Shown piece by piece: positions 25,481 through 34,482 of a DNA stretch of 58,292 bases (within the stretch, counting starts at the first letter, position 1; the number at the start of each line of letters is the position of its first letter). The position numbers and the translations under genes are program-made. The notes beneath the pieces are model-generated. The model was not told the origin of the DNA. It saw only the letters and a list, made by a program, of their open reading frames with translations, and ran no database searches. Source of the DNA: an uncultured Pelagibacteraceae bacterium (lineage in GTDB: Bacteria; Pseudomonadota; Alphaproteobacteria; Pelagibacterales; Pelagibacteraceae). The stretch covers positions 165,001-223,292 of the forward strand of contig CACMTZ010000001.1 in the NCBI GenBank assembly GCA_902616725.1, given 5' to 3'.

Positions 25481-26100
25481 TTCTCATTCCAGCTTTTAAT
25501 GAATATAAAACTTTACGAAATCTTTTAAAAAAAATATCTGTAAAAGTTTTAATTATAAATGATGCCTCTACAGATAAAACTAAAAAATTATCAAAAAATA
25601 ATAATGTAGAAATAATAAATAATTCAAAAAATTTAGGATATGAAAAATCTTTAATTAAAGGTTTCAAATTTATAAAAAAAAAATATCCAAAAACTAAAAA
25701 TGTGATTACTTTTGATGCTGATGGGGAACATTATCCAAATGATTTAACAAAATTGATTAGATATCAAAAAAAAATTAATGCAGATTTGATAATATGTAAT
25801 AGAAAAAAATTAAATAGATTTTTAGAAAAAGTTCTTAATTATTTATTTATTTTCAAATTTAAAATTTACGACCCTTTGAGTGGATTTAAATTATATAAAT
25901 TTCAGTCATTAAAAAAAAATATCAATAGGCTGGGTACAGATCAATATTTAATTGAAATTATAAATATTTTTAAAAAAGAAAAATATATAATTGTTAACTT
26001 TCCTATAAAATGTAAAAAATTAATAAATAGGGAAAGAAGAGTAGGAAATTTAACACCAAATTATAAAATTTTTTATTCAATTTTGAGAAACTTATTTTGA
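25465..26100 (+). CDS. family 2 glycosyltransferase (dolichyl-phosphate-mannose-synthase-like)
   Basis: A 211-residue GT-A-fold transferase: VLIPAFNE at the N-terminus, VLIINDASTDKT (about 29-40), NLGYEKSLIKGF and the metal/nucleotide site TFDADGEHYP (about 86-95). It is shorter than most family 2 enzymes and has no C-terminal membrane helix, resembling DPM1-type transferases. Donor and acceptor are not predictable. It overlaps the NeuB-like gene by 16 bases, so it probably shares a pathway or polymer with it. Confidence 0.8.
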   Translation: MFDEIVLIPAFNEYKTLRNLLKKISVKVLIINDASTDKTKKLSKNNNVEIINNSKNLGYEKSLIKGFKFIKKKYPKTKNVITFDADGEHYPNDLTKLIRYQKKINADLIICNRKKLNRFLEKVLNYLFIFKFKIYDPLSGFKLYKFQSLKKNINRLGTDQYLIEIINIFKKEKYIIVNFPIKCKKLINRERRVGNLTPNYKIFYSILRNLF

Positions 26101-26132
26101 ACACAAAATCAAAATATGTTTTTAATCTAGTC

Positions 26133-26146
26133 TTATTAAGTATAAT
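26133..26146 (+). promoter_or_regulatory. promoter-like element TTATTAAGTATAAT
   Basis: A perfect TATAAT (26141-26146) with the upstream block TTATTAAG lies in the 79-base gap before the pseB-like gene. The same 13-base core TATTAAGTATAAT recurs at 33419-33431 and with one base missing at 22136-22147. The -35 region (26118-26123, GTTTTT) is weak. Likely an internal promoter for pseB onward, by inference. Confidence 0.4.
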
Positions 26147-26179
26147 AAAATATGATATTAATAATTATATTACTAAATA

Positions 26180-27181
26180 ATGTTTCAAAATAAATCAATT
26201 TTCATTACAGGTGGCACAGGCTCTTTTGGAAAAGAATTTTGTATCTTTTTAATAAAAAAAAAAATTCCCTTCCATAAAATTGTTTTATTCAGTAGAGATG
26301 AGTTTAAACAGAGTAATTTTTCTGATTATTTAAAAGTAAATTTTCCAAAAGATTTTAAAAAAATAAGATTTATAATAGGTGATGTTAGAGACAGTGATAG
26401 ACTTAAATATGCTCTAAGTGATATTGACATTGTAATTCATGCGGCCGCTTTGAAACAGGTACCAGCAGCAGAGTATAATCCCATTGAATTTGTAAAAACG
26501 AATATATTGGGAGCACAAAATATTATTGAATCATGTTTTTTAAATAATGTTGATAAAGTAATTGCATTATCTACTGATAAAGCTGTAGCTCCAAAAAACT
26601 TATATGGTGCTACGAAACTTTGTTCAGACAAACTTTTTATTTCTGCAAACAATATAATTGGTAAAAAAAAAACGAAATTCTCAGTTGTTAGATATGGTAA
26701 TGTTAATAATTCAAGAGGCTCTGTAATTCCATTATTTAAACACTATGATGAGATGGGAAAGAGCTTGCCAGTAACTAATTTAAACATGACAAGATTTAGT
26801 ATTAAAATGGAGGATGCTATTAATTTAGTTTATATTGCAATGAAAAAAAGTTTTGGTGGGGAAATTTTTATTCCAAAAATTAAGTCTTACAAGTTGTCAG
26901 ATCTGGTAAAGGCAATTAATCCAAAAAAAGGATTTAGAATTACAGGTGTTAGATACGGAGAAAAAATGCATGAAGAATTGATAAATTTTGATGAATCTGA
27001 ACATATATATAATTTTGGTAAATATTATATACATTTTACAGATAATTTAATGTCACATAAAATCAAAAATTCTATTAAAAAAATTAAGAAATTTAAAATT
27101 GAAAAAAAATTTTCATACAATTCGAAAGATAATACCTATCTCTCTATTAAAGAACTGCGAAAAATACTTTTAGAAAAATAA
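26180..27181 (+). CDS. pseB: UDP-N-acetylglucosamine 4,6-dehydratase (inverting), PseB-like
   Basis: A 333-residue SDR matching PseB/FlaA1: IFITGGTGSFGKEF (cofactor loop), VLFSRDEFKQ, GDVRDSDRL, VIHAAALKQVPAAEYNP, the active-site ALSTDKAVAP and LYGATK, then VVRYGNVNNSRGSVIPLF. Lys rather than Tyr in the STDKA motif is the hallmark of inverting dehydratases. It commits UDP-GlcNAc to the 6-deoxy-4-keto-altrose route of pseudaminic acid. The DegT aminotransferase at 18243, PseG-like 10634, synthase 24413 and PseF 1757 could supply later steps. Confidence 0.9.
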   Translation: MFQNKSIFITGGTGSFGKEFCIFLIKKKIPFHKIVLFSRDEFKQSNFSDYLKVNFPKDFKKIRFIIGDVRDSDRLKYALSDIDIVIHAAALKQVPAAEYNPIEFVKTNILGAQNIIESCFLNNVDKVIALSTDKAVAPKNLYGATKLCSDKLFISANNIIGKKKTKFSVVRYGNVNNSRGSVIPLFKHYDEMGKSLPVTNLNMTRFSIKMEDAINLVYIAMKKSFGGEIFIPKIKSYKLSDLVKAINPKKGFRITGVRYGEKMHEELINFDESEHIYNFGKYYIHFTDNLMSHKIKNSIKKIKKFKIEKKFSYNSKDNTYLSIKELRKILLEK

Positions 27182-27192
27182 TTTTCTTTTAA

Positions 27193-28239
27193 ATGAAAAA
27201 AAAAGTTGCAATTGTTGGATCAGGTTTTTTTGGAATAACAGCGGCACTTATATTATCTAGAAAATTTGACATTGATTTGTATGAGAAAAAAAAAACAATC
27301 CTGAATGGTGCTTCAAAAGCAAATCAAATGAGATTTCACCAAGGCTATCATTATCCAAGATCAATAAAAACATTAAATGAAGTTAAAAAATTTAACAAAA
27401 GTTTTTTGAAATTTTATGGAAAGGATATTCTAGGCAAAACTAATAATTACTATGCCATTTCTAAAAAAAATTCAAAAACTAGCTACGACCAATTTGTAAA
27501 GTTTTTATATAAGAACAAACTATATTATAAAAATTATCAAAATGATAATTTTAGTAATCTAGTATCAAAGTCAATTCTATCGAATGAAAAAAATTTGAAT
27601 TATTTTAAAATTAAAAAAAAAATGTTTAAAAGACTAAAAAAATCAAAAATTAATTTAATTTTCAATAATCAAATAAAAAAAAATGATTTGCAGAAATATT
27701 ATAAAGTAATTATTGCATGTTATGATCAAAATAATTTAATCTTAAAAAATTTAGGTTTTAAACCCAAAAAAAAATACAAATATGAATTAGTTGAAAAAAT
27801 AATCATCAAATTACCAAAAAATTATAAAAAAGAGAGTTTCATGGTTTTAGATGGTAAATTTGTTTCACTTGATCCTTATTTAGGCACAAATTATCACTTA
27901 TTAAGTGATGTTAAGCATTCAAAACTTGAAATAGTTGAAAACTATTATCCTCATTTTAAAAGTTATAAAAAAAAATTTATCAATGAGGGAATAATCAAAA
28001 ACATTAGATTTTCTAAATTTTCAAAATTTATTCAAAATTGTCAAAATTATTTACCATTTTTAAAGAGAGCTAAGTATGTAGGATCTTTTTTTGTAGTTAG
28101 AACACTAGAGATTAATAAAGAACGTACCGACGAAAGATTGAATCAAATTTCAAATATAAATAAAAAGATTATTACAATTTTATCTGGTAAATGGAACACT
28201 TCTGTTGGTTTAGCTCAAAAGTTATATAAAATTTTATGA
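27193..28239 (+). CDS. FAD-dependent oxidoreductase (DAO family)
   Basis: This 348-residue protein starts with the FAD-binding motif VAIVGSGFFGITAALIL and the acidic LYEKKK at the end of strand 2, followed by NQMRFHQGYHYPRS, a histidine-rich segment common in DAO-type oxidoreductases of polysaccharide clusters. The C-terminus (ILSGKWNTSVGLAQ) resembles the closing FAD-binding loop. The substrate is unknown; amine or hydroxyl oxidation of a sugar is likely. It overlaps the following Gfo/Idh-type gene by 4 bases. Confidence 0.75.
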   Translation: MKKKVAIVGSGFFGITAALILSRKFDIDLYEKKKTILNGASKANQMRFHQGYHYPRSIKTLNEVKKFNKSFLKFYGKDILGKTNNYYAISKKNSKTSYDQFVKFLYKNKLYYKNYQNDNFSNLVSKSILSNEKNLNYFKIKKKMFKRLKKSKINLIFNNQIKKNDLQKYYKVIIACYDQNNLILKNLGFKPKKKYKYELVEKIIIKLPKNYKKESFMVLDGKFVSLDPYLGTNYHLLSDVKHSKLEIVENYYPHFKSYKKKFINEGIIKNIRFSKFSKFIQNCQNYLPFLKRAKYVGSFFVVRTLEINKERTDERLNQISNINKKIITILSGKWNTSVGLAQKLYKIL

Positions 28240-28964
28240 TTAAAAAAAATGTGGGCATAATTGGAAATGGAAAATGGGCTAAAATTATGATTCCCAAGAT
28301 AAAAAAATTAGCCAACATAAAATTTATTGCTAACACCAAAACTGGTTTTAAAGACTTTTACCTAGGTAATGTATCTTGGATTTTTGTACTTACGAACAAT
28401 GATACACATTATAAGATAGTAAAATATTTTTTGGACAAAAGAAAAAAAGTTTTTTGTGAAAAACCTTTAACAAAGAACTTTAAAAATATATTAGAATTAT
28501 ATGATTTCTCAAAAAAGAAAAAAACTAAATTATATGTAAATGACGTTGAATATTTTAAAAAAAAAAATTTCTTAATAAAAAAAAATAATACCATAATAAG
28601 AACGAAAAAATCTGAAATTTCAAAAGAATCTCTTCTTCATAGACTGGCATACCATGATTTTTATTTATTGAAAAATTTTATTAATTTAGAAAATATTGAA
28701 ATTAAGAACTACTATGAAAATAAAAAAAAACTTTCAATGAGATTATTTTCCGATAATAAAATGTTCAAATTTAATTATGATATAGACTCAAAAATCAAAA
28801 AACACAGAATTAACGATACAAATATGATGGATTATAAAAAAGATCCTTTAGATTTAATGCTCAAATATGTCTTAAAAAATGATAATTTAAAGTATATTCA
28901 AAACTTTTCTAATTCATTTTTTGCGGGTAAATTAATTTCTATAATTAATAACAAGTTTTGTTAA
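28236..28964 (+). CDS. short Gfo/Idh/MocA-like oxidoreductase
   Basis: A 242-residue protein with an N-terminal Rossmann domain (VGIIGNGKWAKIM) and the family's KVFCEKPL motif near residue 70, where the Lys contacts the cofactor and substrate. Typical members have 320-380 residues; the C-terminal beta-sheet domain here is shortened to about 120 residues with no sign of a frameshift. LAYHDFYLLKNF may hold the catalytic His. Translationally coupled to the FAD oxidoreductase gene, so both probably act on one metabolite. Confidence 0.65.
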   Translation: MIKKNVGIIGNGKWAKIMIPKIKKLANIKFIANTKTGFKDFYLGNVSWIFVLTNNDTHYKIVKYFLDKRKKVFCEKPLTKNFKNILELYDFSKKKKTKLYVNDVEYFKKKNFLIKKNNTIIRTKKSEISKESLLHRLAYHDFYLLKNFINLENIEIKNYYENKKKLSMRLFSDNKMFKFNYDIDSKIKKHRINDTNMMDYKKDPLDLMLKYVLKNDNLKYIQNFSNSFFAGKLISIINNKFC

Positions 28965-28976
28965 TAATAAATAATT

Positions 28977-30473
28977 ATGATTGAAAAAGAAGATTTAGAA
29001 AAACAATTAGAAAATAATATTATTAAAAAATATGATAATTTAGATTTTAAAAAAGTTAAGGATGATATTAACAGCATTGTAAATAGTTTCTCAATGAAAC
29101 CATGGATACCTCAAGAAAATATTTTCAAAAGTATTAATTACAAAAATAAAAATTATTTGATAGATCTGAACAAGATAGTTAGAGAAAATAATAAATTACA
29201 AATATTGATAACAAAGAATAGTGCTGCGAAAAAATACTGGAACACAATTCTACCTTTCTCGTATAGAGTAAATGATGTAATTAGAAATAATTATAAGTTT
29301 CCTTTAAGAATAGCAATTTTTCCTGGCGTTTCTTGTATGTTTTATTGTGGATTTTGTGGCAGGAACCAAAAGGCAAAATATGACACTTCAATTATTGATG
29401 ATGGTATTAAGAGAATTAATAATATGATTAGTGACGCAGAAAATGGAACCAAAATTTCAATTTCTGGAGGCTTAGAACCTTTAACAAATCCTAGACTAGG
29501 AAAAATAATAAAAAAAGGTTCAGATTTAGGATATAAACTCCCTTTAATAACAAACGCATATTCTCTTACTGAAGGTTATATAAAAAAAAACCCAGAGTTA
29601 TGGCTTCTAGACTCTCTTAGAGTATCGCTTTACGGATATGATGAAGAGTCATATAAAAAAATAACACAACTAGATAAAAGTTATAAAATTGTAAAAAAAA
29701 ATGTCATAAATTTCTTACGTTCCAGAAATGAAAATAACAAGAATCTCAAAGTAGGATTTAATTTTATAATACTTTCAGAAAACTATAAAAATTTAAAAGA
29801 AGTTTTGTTATTTATAAAAGAGATAAATAATGAAGTAACTAATGGTGCAGGAATTAATTTTTTAACTTTAAGAGATGACTATCAGAGCGTCACAGGACGA
29901 GACGAAAATTTTGATAAAGATAGAAAATATCGAATTACCAACACAATGTGTGAAGATGATAGACAAAATCTTTTAGAAATAATTGGGGATTTTGAAAAGT
30001 TGAAAAATAAGCATTGTCCAGATTTACACGTAGATTATGGTTATTCACTAGAGTATTTATCTCAAAAAATATTTGATAGAGGTTTAGTAAAAATTAAGGG
30101 TAATGAGATTAGATCTTTCGGATTTCCTCAACTATCTATAGCTGTTGATTTACATGGGGACATTTTTCTTTTCAGAGAGGCTGGGTTTTTAAATCGGCAA
30201 GGAAATGAAAAAGTGATAATTGGTAGACTTAATGATGAAAAGAATTCTTTAGAAAATAATATTAAGAATTTCCTTAGAAAAAATGAACCTATTAAATTCG
30301 TAGAAAATGACTCTAGATTTTTAGACTCTTTTGACCATGTACTTAATGCACTTGTCAATCAAGCCGAGGAAGATGAAAAATTTGGAATACCTCTTAATTT
30401 GGGTCCAATTGCTTTCAAAAACTTTGATAAAAAAGAGTCTATTGGAAATAATTGGTATTCAGATGATATTTAA
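28977..30473 (+). CDS. radical SAM enzyme, DesII-like
   Basis: This 498-residue protein has the radical-SAM cluster motif Cys120-x3-Cys124-x2-Cys127 in FPGVSCMFYCGFCGRNQ, followed by SISGGLEPLTNP (SAM contact) and a long C-terminal region. Size, motif context and the N-terminal KPWIPQENIF segment recall DesII, the dTDP-4-amino-4,6-dideoxyglucose ammonia-lyase of desosamine synthesis, and its relatives in O-antigen clusters. The reaction would be deamination or oxidation of an amino sugar. The assignment is from remembered motifs, so DesII-like rather than DesII. The next gene starts inside its last 11 bases. Confidence 0.65.
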   Translation: MIEKEDLEKQLENNIIKKYDNLDFKKVKDDINSIVNSFSMKPWIPQENIFKSINYKNKNYLIDLNKIVRENNKLQILITKNSAAKKYWNTILPFSYRVNDVIRNNYKFPLRIAIFPGVSCMFYCGFCGRNQKAKYDTSIIDDGIKRINNMISDAENGTKISISGGLEPLTNPRLGKIIKKGSDLGYKLPLITNAYSLTEGYIKKNPELWLLDSLRVSLYGYDEESYKKITQLDKSYKIVKKNVINFLRSRNENNKNLKVGFNFIILSENYKNLKEVLLFIKEINNEVTNGAGINFLTLRDDYQSVTGRDENFDKDRKYRITNTMCEDDRQNLLEIIGDFEKLKNKHCPDLHVDYGYSLEYLSQKIFDRGLVKIKGNEIRSFGFPQLSIAVDLHGDIFLFREAGFLNRQGNEKVIIGRLNDEKNSLENNIKNFLRKNEPIKFVENDSRFLDSFDHVLNALVNQAEEDEKFGIPLNLGPIAFKNFDKKESIGNNWYSDDI

Positions 30474-31443
30474 ATTTGAAAAAAATTGTCACAAATTTTT
30501 TTTAAAATCAAAAACAAAAAATTACATTGTGTGTGTTGCGATAGGAAAAAAACATTACAATGATTGGAAAAAATATTCATCAGAATTATGGTTAAAATAT
30601 TGTAAAAAAAATGGTTTAGGAATAATCGTTATCTATAAAAACCTTATTTCAAAAAAAAATCATAATTGGAAGTCCCCTACTTGGCAAAGATTATTAGTTG
30701 GTAATTATCTGAGTTTATATGAAAAAAATATAAATAATATTTGCTTGCTTGATACAGATATTTTCATAAATCCTTTTTCTCCTAACATTTTCAAAAGATT
30801 AAAAAAAAATAAAATTTCAGTTGTTACAGCATTTAAAGATATTCCTTTTTTAAAAAGCAATTTTGAATTAAGAAAAAAATTAGTTTTTTTAAGAAAAAAT
30901 TTTTTGAGTAGAAAATATCCTTTAAATAGCTCACTTACCGCTTCTCCTAAGGATATTTTCAAGCACTACAAATTTAAAAAAATTTTCAATAATTATTTTG
31001 TTGCAGGGGTTTTAGTTTTTAATATTGGTTTATTTAAAAATATTTTATTTAAAATTTACAAAAAATATTGTGAAAATAAATTAAGAGATAAATTTTCAGG
31101 TGTAGAGGTACCATTGAATAACGAATTGATGAGTTCTAATTTAGTAAGTTGGTTAGAATATAAATTCCAAGCAATATGGTTATTTGAAATTGCAGATAAA
31201 TATAATTTTTTATATCATGATAAATTTAAAGATAAAAAAATTTTAAAAATAATTATTGAGCAAATCTTAACAGAAAACTATTTTTTACATTTTGCAGGAA
31301 CCTTGTCAGATGCTAAAAACGTATGGAAAATAAAGAATATTCTTAGTGATAAAAAGAAATTGCAATTAATAAAGTCATATCAAAATTTTAAAAAAAAGAA
31401 AATAAAAACAAAATTTTTTAAAACAAAAATCAAAAATATTTAA
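30463..31443 (+). CDS. putative GT-A-type glycosyltransferase
   Basis: The preferred start is the ATG at 30463, giving 326 residues and an 11-base overlap with the radical SAM gene; the longer frame from 30331 would lie wholly inside that gene. The protein has WQRLLVGNYLSLYE, then ICLLDTDIFINPFSPNIF, whose DTD is the metal-binding DxD motif of GT-A transferases acting on nucleotide sugars, and a later HFAGTLSDAKNVWK segment. The layout is reminiscent of family 8-like transferases. Donor and acceptor unknown. Confidence 0.6.
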   Translation: MIFKFEKNCHKFFLKSKTKNYIVCVAIGKKHYNDWKKYSSELWLKYCKKNGLGIIVIYKNLISKKNHNWKSPTWQRLLVGNYLSLYEKNINNICLLDTDIFINPFSPNIFKRLKKNKISVVTAFKDIPFLKSNFELRKKLVFLRKNFLSRKYPLNSSLTASPKDIFKHYKFKKIFNNYFVAGVLVFNIGLFKNILFKIYKKYCENKLRDKFSGVEVPLNNELMSSNLVSWLEYKFQAIWLFEIADKYNFLYHDKFKDKKILKIIIEQILTENYFLHFAGTLSDAKNVWKIKNILSDKKKLQLIKSYQNFKKKKIKTKFFKTKIKNI

Positions 31444-31452
31444 TAATTTTTA

Positions 31453-32358
31453 ATGAAAAAAAAAATTTTAATTATTGGCGGTACTGGATTTATTGGTTTT
31501 CATTTGATCAATTTACTTAAAAAAAAAAAATACGAAATAGTAAGTGTCTCAAAAAATAGATTAACAAAAAAAAGAGTGCAAAATATAAAATATATTTTCT
31601 TCGATTTTACAAAAAGAAAAAATTTTGAAGCTTTAGATAAATATAAATTTGATATAGTTATTAATCTTGGTGGAAATGTAGATCATTTTAATAAAAAATC
31701 CACAATATCAAGTCAGTTTATTTCTGTTAAAAATTTGATTGATTACTTCAAATACAAAAAAATAAAAATTTTTATACAGATTGGTAGCTGTGCTGAGTAC
31801 GGAGTTTCAGTTTCACCTCAAAAAGAAGAAAATAACTGTAAACCAAAATTAATTTATGCCAAGACAAAGTTAAGAGCTACAAAATATGTTCAAAAATTTT
31901 TTAAAAAAAAATTGATAAATGGCATAATTTTGCGCCTTTATCAGGTTTATGGCCCACATCAATCAAACAATAGATTTATACCCATAATAGTAAAAAAATG
32001 TTTAATGGACAAAACATACGATTGTCATAATAGAGGGGTTTATCGTGATTTCTTGTATATTGACGATTTTTTAAAACTTTTGATAAAGATATTTAATAAA
32101 AAAAATTTAGATCAAATTTCTGGAAAAATATATAATGTTGGATATGGCAAACCACTTGATTTAAATTTAGTTGCAAAAAAAATTAAAAAGTTATGCAAAG
32201 GTGGCTCTCAATCTAAAAAAAAAGTAAAATTAAGATTAGATGAACCAAAAATTATATATCCCGATACAAGGCTTGTTAAAAAAGTTTTTAATTGGAAACC
32301 AAATACTAAATTTGAGATCGGGTTAAAAAAAACAATTAATTTTTATAAAAATGCATAA
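31453..32358 (+). CDS. NAD-dependent epimerase/reductase (RfbJ-like extended SDR)
   Basis: A 301-residue extended SDR: ILIIGGTGFIGFHLI, VINLGGNVDHF, the catalytic Ser in IQIGSCAEYG, Tyr/Lys in LIYAKTK, RLYQVYGPHQ and RDFLYIDDF. The NLGG/NLAG-VDH and IGSC-EYG blocks are shared with the paralogue at 43807 and recall 4-keto-sugar reductases such as CDP-abequose synthase. Substrate uncertain. It is the last gene of the fourth forward block, 6 bases from the convergent FkbM gene. Confidence 0.75.
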   Translation: MKKKILIIGGTGFIGFHLINLLKKKKYEIVSVSKNRLTKKRVQNIKYIFFDFTKRKNFEALDKYKFDIVINLGGNVDHFNKKSTISSQFISVKNLIDYFKYKKIKIFIQIGSCAEYGVSVSPQKEENNCKPKLIYAKTKLRATKYVQKFFKKKLINGIILRLYQVYGPHQSNNRFIPIIVKKCLMDKTYDCHNRGVYRDFLYIDDFLKLLIKIFNKKNLDQISGKIYNVGYGKPLDLNLVAKKIKKLCKGGSQSKKKVKLRLDEPKIIYPDTRLVKKVFNWKPNTKFEIGLKKTINFYKNA

Positions 32359-32364
32359 ATTTAT

Positions 32365-33225
32365 TTATTTTTTTGTAAAAATATAATTGTAAATACCACT
32401 AAAGTCTTTATTTGAGTAAAAATCTTCGTTACGTGATTTTGAAATTAATTGAAATTTATTTTTTTTCATAATTTTTAGAATTTCTTTTTTTTGAACTTTA
32501 AATTTGTCATTTATTTCGATTAGAATACTTTTTATTTTTTTATTCAAAAGTAAATTTTTTGCACCAGCCAGGATCAGGTCCTCTATTCCATCTACATCAA
32601 TCTTTATATAATTTGGGACTTTTAGAATTTTAAGTTTAATAAGATTGTCCAGTGAAGTTCCAAAAGTATTGTAAGAATTTTTTGAGAAAAATTTTTTTCC
32701 AGAGAAATTATAATTTACACCAAAGGAATTAAGTGCTCCACCCTCATTAAAACTGCTTTCTTTTAATAGCAAAAATTTATTTTTATTTTTTGATAGTGCA
32801 AAAGGAACTATATTAATTTTATTTTGAAGGTTATTAATTGAAATATTTCTGCTTAAAGTTCTTAAATTTGATGAGGATGGTTCAAATGAAAAAACTTTGA
32901 TTCTTTTTCTTTTTGAGGCTGCATAGATAGAGTATAATCCAACATTTGCACCTATATCCCAAAAAATAGATCTATCTTTAAATTCATTTATCCAACTAAT
33001 TGTTTCTGGTTCTTTATCTAATATGGTTTTAACTCTCCACTTAATCAACTCACTGGGAGTAAAAAAAGAAATTTTTTTATTAGATATGTTTTTTTTTAAA
33101 TAACATTTATTTTCAACAAATTCTTTAAATCTTAATAAAATACTTCTGTTAGAAATTATTTCTAAAATTTTTAATATGAAATACAAAATATTAAAAAATA
33201 ATATTTGAAGAGTTTTAAATATCAT
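32365..33225 (-). CDS. FkbM-family methyltransferase
   Basis: A 286-residue protein with a hydrophobic N-terminus (about 1-25) and a SAM-binding domain: FWDIGANVGLYSIYAA (about 88-103), VFSFEPSSSNLRTL, and the FkbM hallmark YIKIDVDGIEDLILAGA (about 205-221). FkbM enzymes O-methylate sugars or polyketides. It is alone on the reverse strand between two forward blocks. The N-terminal hydrophobic stretch may tether it to the membrane near lipid-linked glycans. Confidence 0.83.
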   Translation of the reverse strand: MIFKTLQILFFNILYFILKILEIISNRSILLRFKEFVENKCYLKKNISNKKISFFTPSELIKWRVKTILDKEPETISWINEFKDRSIFWDIGANVGLYSIYAASKRKRIKVFSFEPSSSNLRTLSRNISINNLQNKINIVPFALSKNKNKFLLLKESSFNEGGALNSFGVNYNFSGKKFFSKNSYNTFGTSLDNLIKLKILKVPNYIKIDVDGIEDLILAGAKNLLLNKKIKSILIEINDKFKVQKKEILKIMKKNKFQLISKSRNEDFYSNKDFSGIYNYIFTKK

Positions 33226-33418
33226 GTTTTAATATATATAAATAAATCTTCCAAAATACTATAATTTATTCTAAGTATAACAGGAAATTAAAATAATAAA
33301 CTAATCTCAATTAAGAATTAATAATAATTTTTAATGACCACTTTTAGTTTTGATGAGAAAGTTTGGATAACAATAAAAGTTTAAAAAGATTTAAATAAAA
33401 ATATAAATTAATATTAAG

Positions 33419-33431
33419 TATTAAGTATAAT
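33419..33431 (+). promoter_or_regulatory. TATTAAGTATAAT element at the start of the 33430 gene
   Basis: The same 13 bases as at 26134-26146. Here the TATAAT overlaps the predicted ATG at 33430, so if it is a -10 the transcript would begin inside the gene. Either the repeat is fortuitous or transcription starts elsewhere in the 204-base divergent gap 33226-33429, which holds no gene. Confidence 0.2.
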
Positions 33432-34482
33432 GAAAAATTTAATAAGGCCTTTATGGACACTTCAACAAGCAAGAAAATTTAACAAACTCTGGTTAGATAA
33501 AAATGAAAACACTCACCCAAAACTTTTAAAATTATATAAAGATATTCTTAGAAAAATTAATCCTATTTATATTTCAGCTTATCCTGAGTTAGGTAGTTTA
33601 TATAAAAAAATTGCCTCTTATGAAAAAATATCCTCAAAAAATATATTATTTAGCCATGGATCTGATGGATGTATTAAAAATATATTTGAGGGTTTTACAA
33701 AAAAAAATCAAAAAGTTTTAACTCTTTCCCCGACATTTGCTATGTATTATATTTATCCTAAAATATTTAATTTAAAACATTTGAAATTTGACTATCATTT
33801 TTCAACACAAGGTCCTCGAATCCAATTTAAAAATTTATTAAAAAAAATAAGGAAAGAAAAGCCAAAGCTTTTATGTATCGCAAATCCAAATAGTCCAACT
33901 GGAACTATTATAAAAGATAATGATATTCATAAATTGATAAAAATTTGTCAGAGAATCAAATGTTATATGTTAATTGATGAGGCCTACTATGGATTTTATA
34001 ATCAAACATCTAAAAAATTTATAAAAAGATATAATAATGTTTTTATCATAAGATCATTGTCAAAAGCTTGGGGCTTAGCAGGTTTACGATTAGGTTATAT
34101 TATTTCGAATAGAAAAAATATTGAAATCCTTAATAAAATAAGACCTATGTATGAAATAAATACATTTGGTTCAGAATTTTTAAAATTATTATTAAACAAA
34201 AATTACTATAGAGAGTTAAAATTAGTTTTAAAAGAAATGATAAGTGCAAAAAAATCCTTTTACAGATTTTTAAAGTCAAATAAAATTGAGTATTTTTTAA
34301 GCTATGGTAATTTTGTACATTTTAAAATTATTAAAAATAGAAAAAAAATAATTAATGGTTTATCAAAACTTAGTTATTTTAGAATTTCAGAAAAACACAA
34401 ATCTTTAAAAAATTACTCTAGAGTCACCCTTACTAGCAAAAATAATATTGAAAAAATTATTAGAATAATAAAATCAAAATGA
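33430..34482 (+). CDS. class I/II PLP aminotransferase (HisC-like)
   Basis: A 350-residue fold-type I aminotransferase resembling histidinol-phosphate aminotransferase: LDKNENTHP (substrate arm), YPELGSLYKKIA, FSHGSDGCIKNIF, IANPNSPTG, LIDEAYYGF (Asp to pyridine nitrogen, Tyr to O3') and the PLP Lys in IRSLSKAWGLAGLRLGY (about 198-214). As the first gene of a block that also encodes a cyclase, it more likely aminates a keto-cyclitol, keto-sugar or sugar phosphate than histidinol phosphate. Overlaps the next gene by 4 bases. Confidence 0.82.
   Translation: MKNLIRPLWTLQQARKFNKLWLDKNENTHPKLLKLYKDILRKINPIYISAYPELGSLYKKIASYEKISSKNILFSHGSDGCIKNIFEGFTKKNQKVLTLSPTFAMYYIYPKIFNLKHLKFDYHFSTQGPRIQFKNLLKKIRKEKPKLLCIANPNSPTGTIIKDNDIHKLIKICQRIKCYMLIDEAYYGFYNQTSKKFIKRYNNVFIIRSLSKAWGLAGLRLGYIISNRKNIEILNKIRPMYEINTFGSEFLKLLLNKNYYRELKLVLKEMISAKKSFYRFLKSNKIEYFLSYGNFVHFKIIKNRKKIINGLSKLSYFRISEKHKSLKNYSRVTLTSKNNIEKIIRIIKSK

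Noticed and set aside
28236..28964. Frameshifted Gfo/Idh gene, because the protein is about 100 residues short
   Set aside because: The frame is open to a normal stop and I see no continuing homology in other frames; treated as a short family member.
33226..33429. Possible gene or RNA in the 204-base divergent gap
   Set aside because: No open frame with a credible start and no stable inverted repeat; probably two promoters only.
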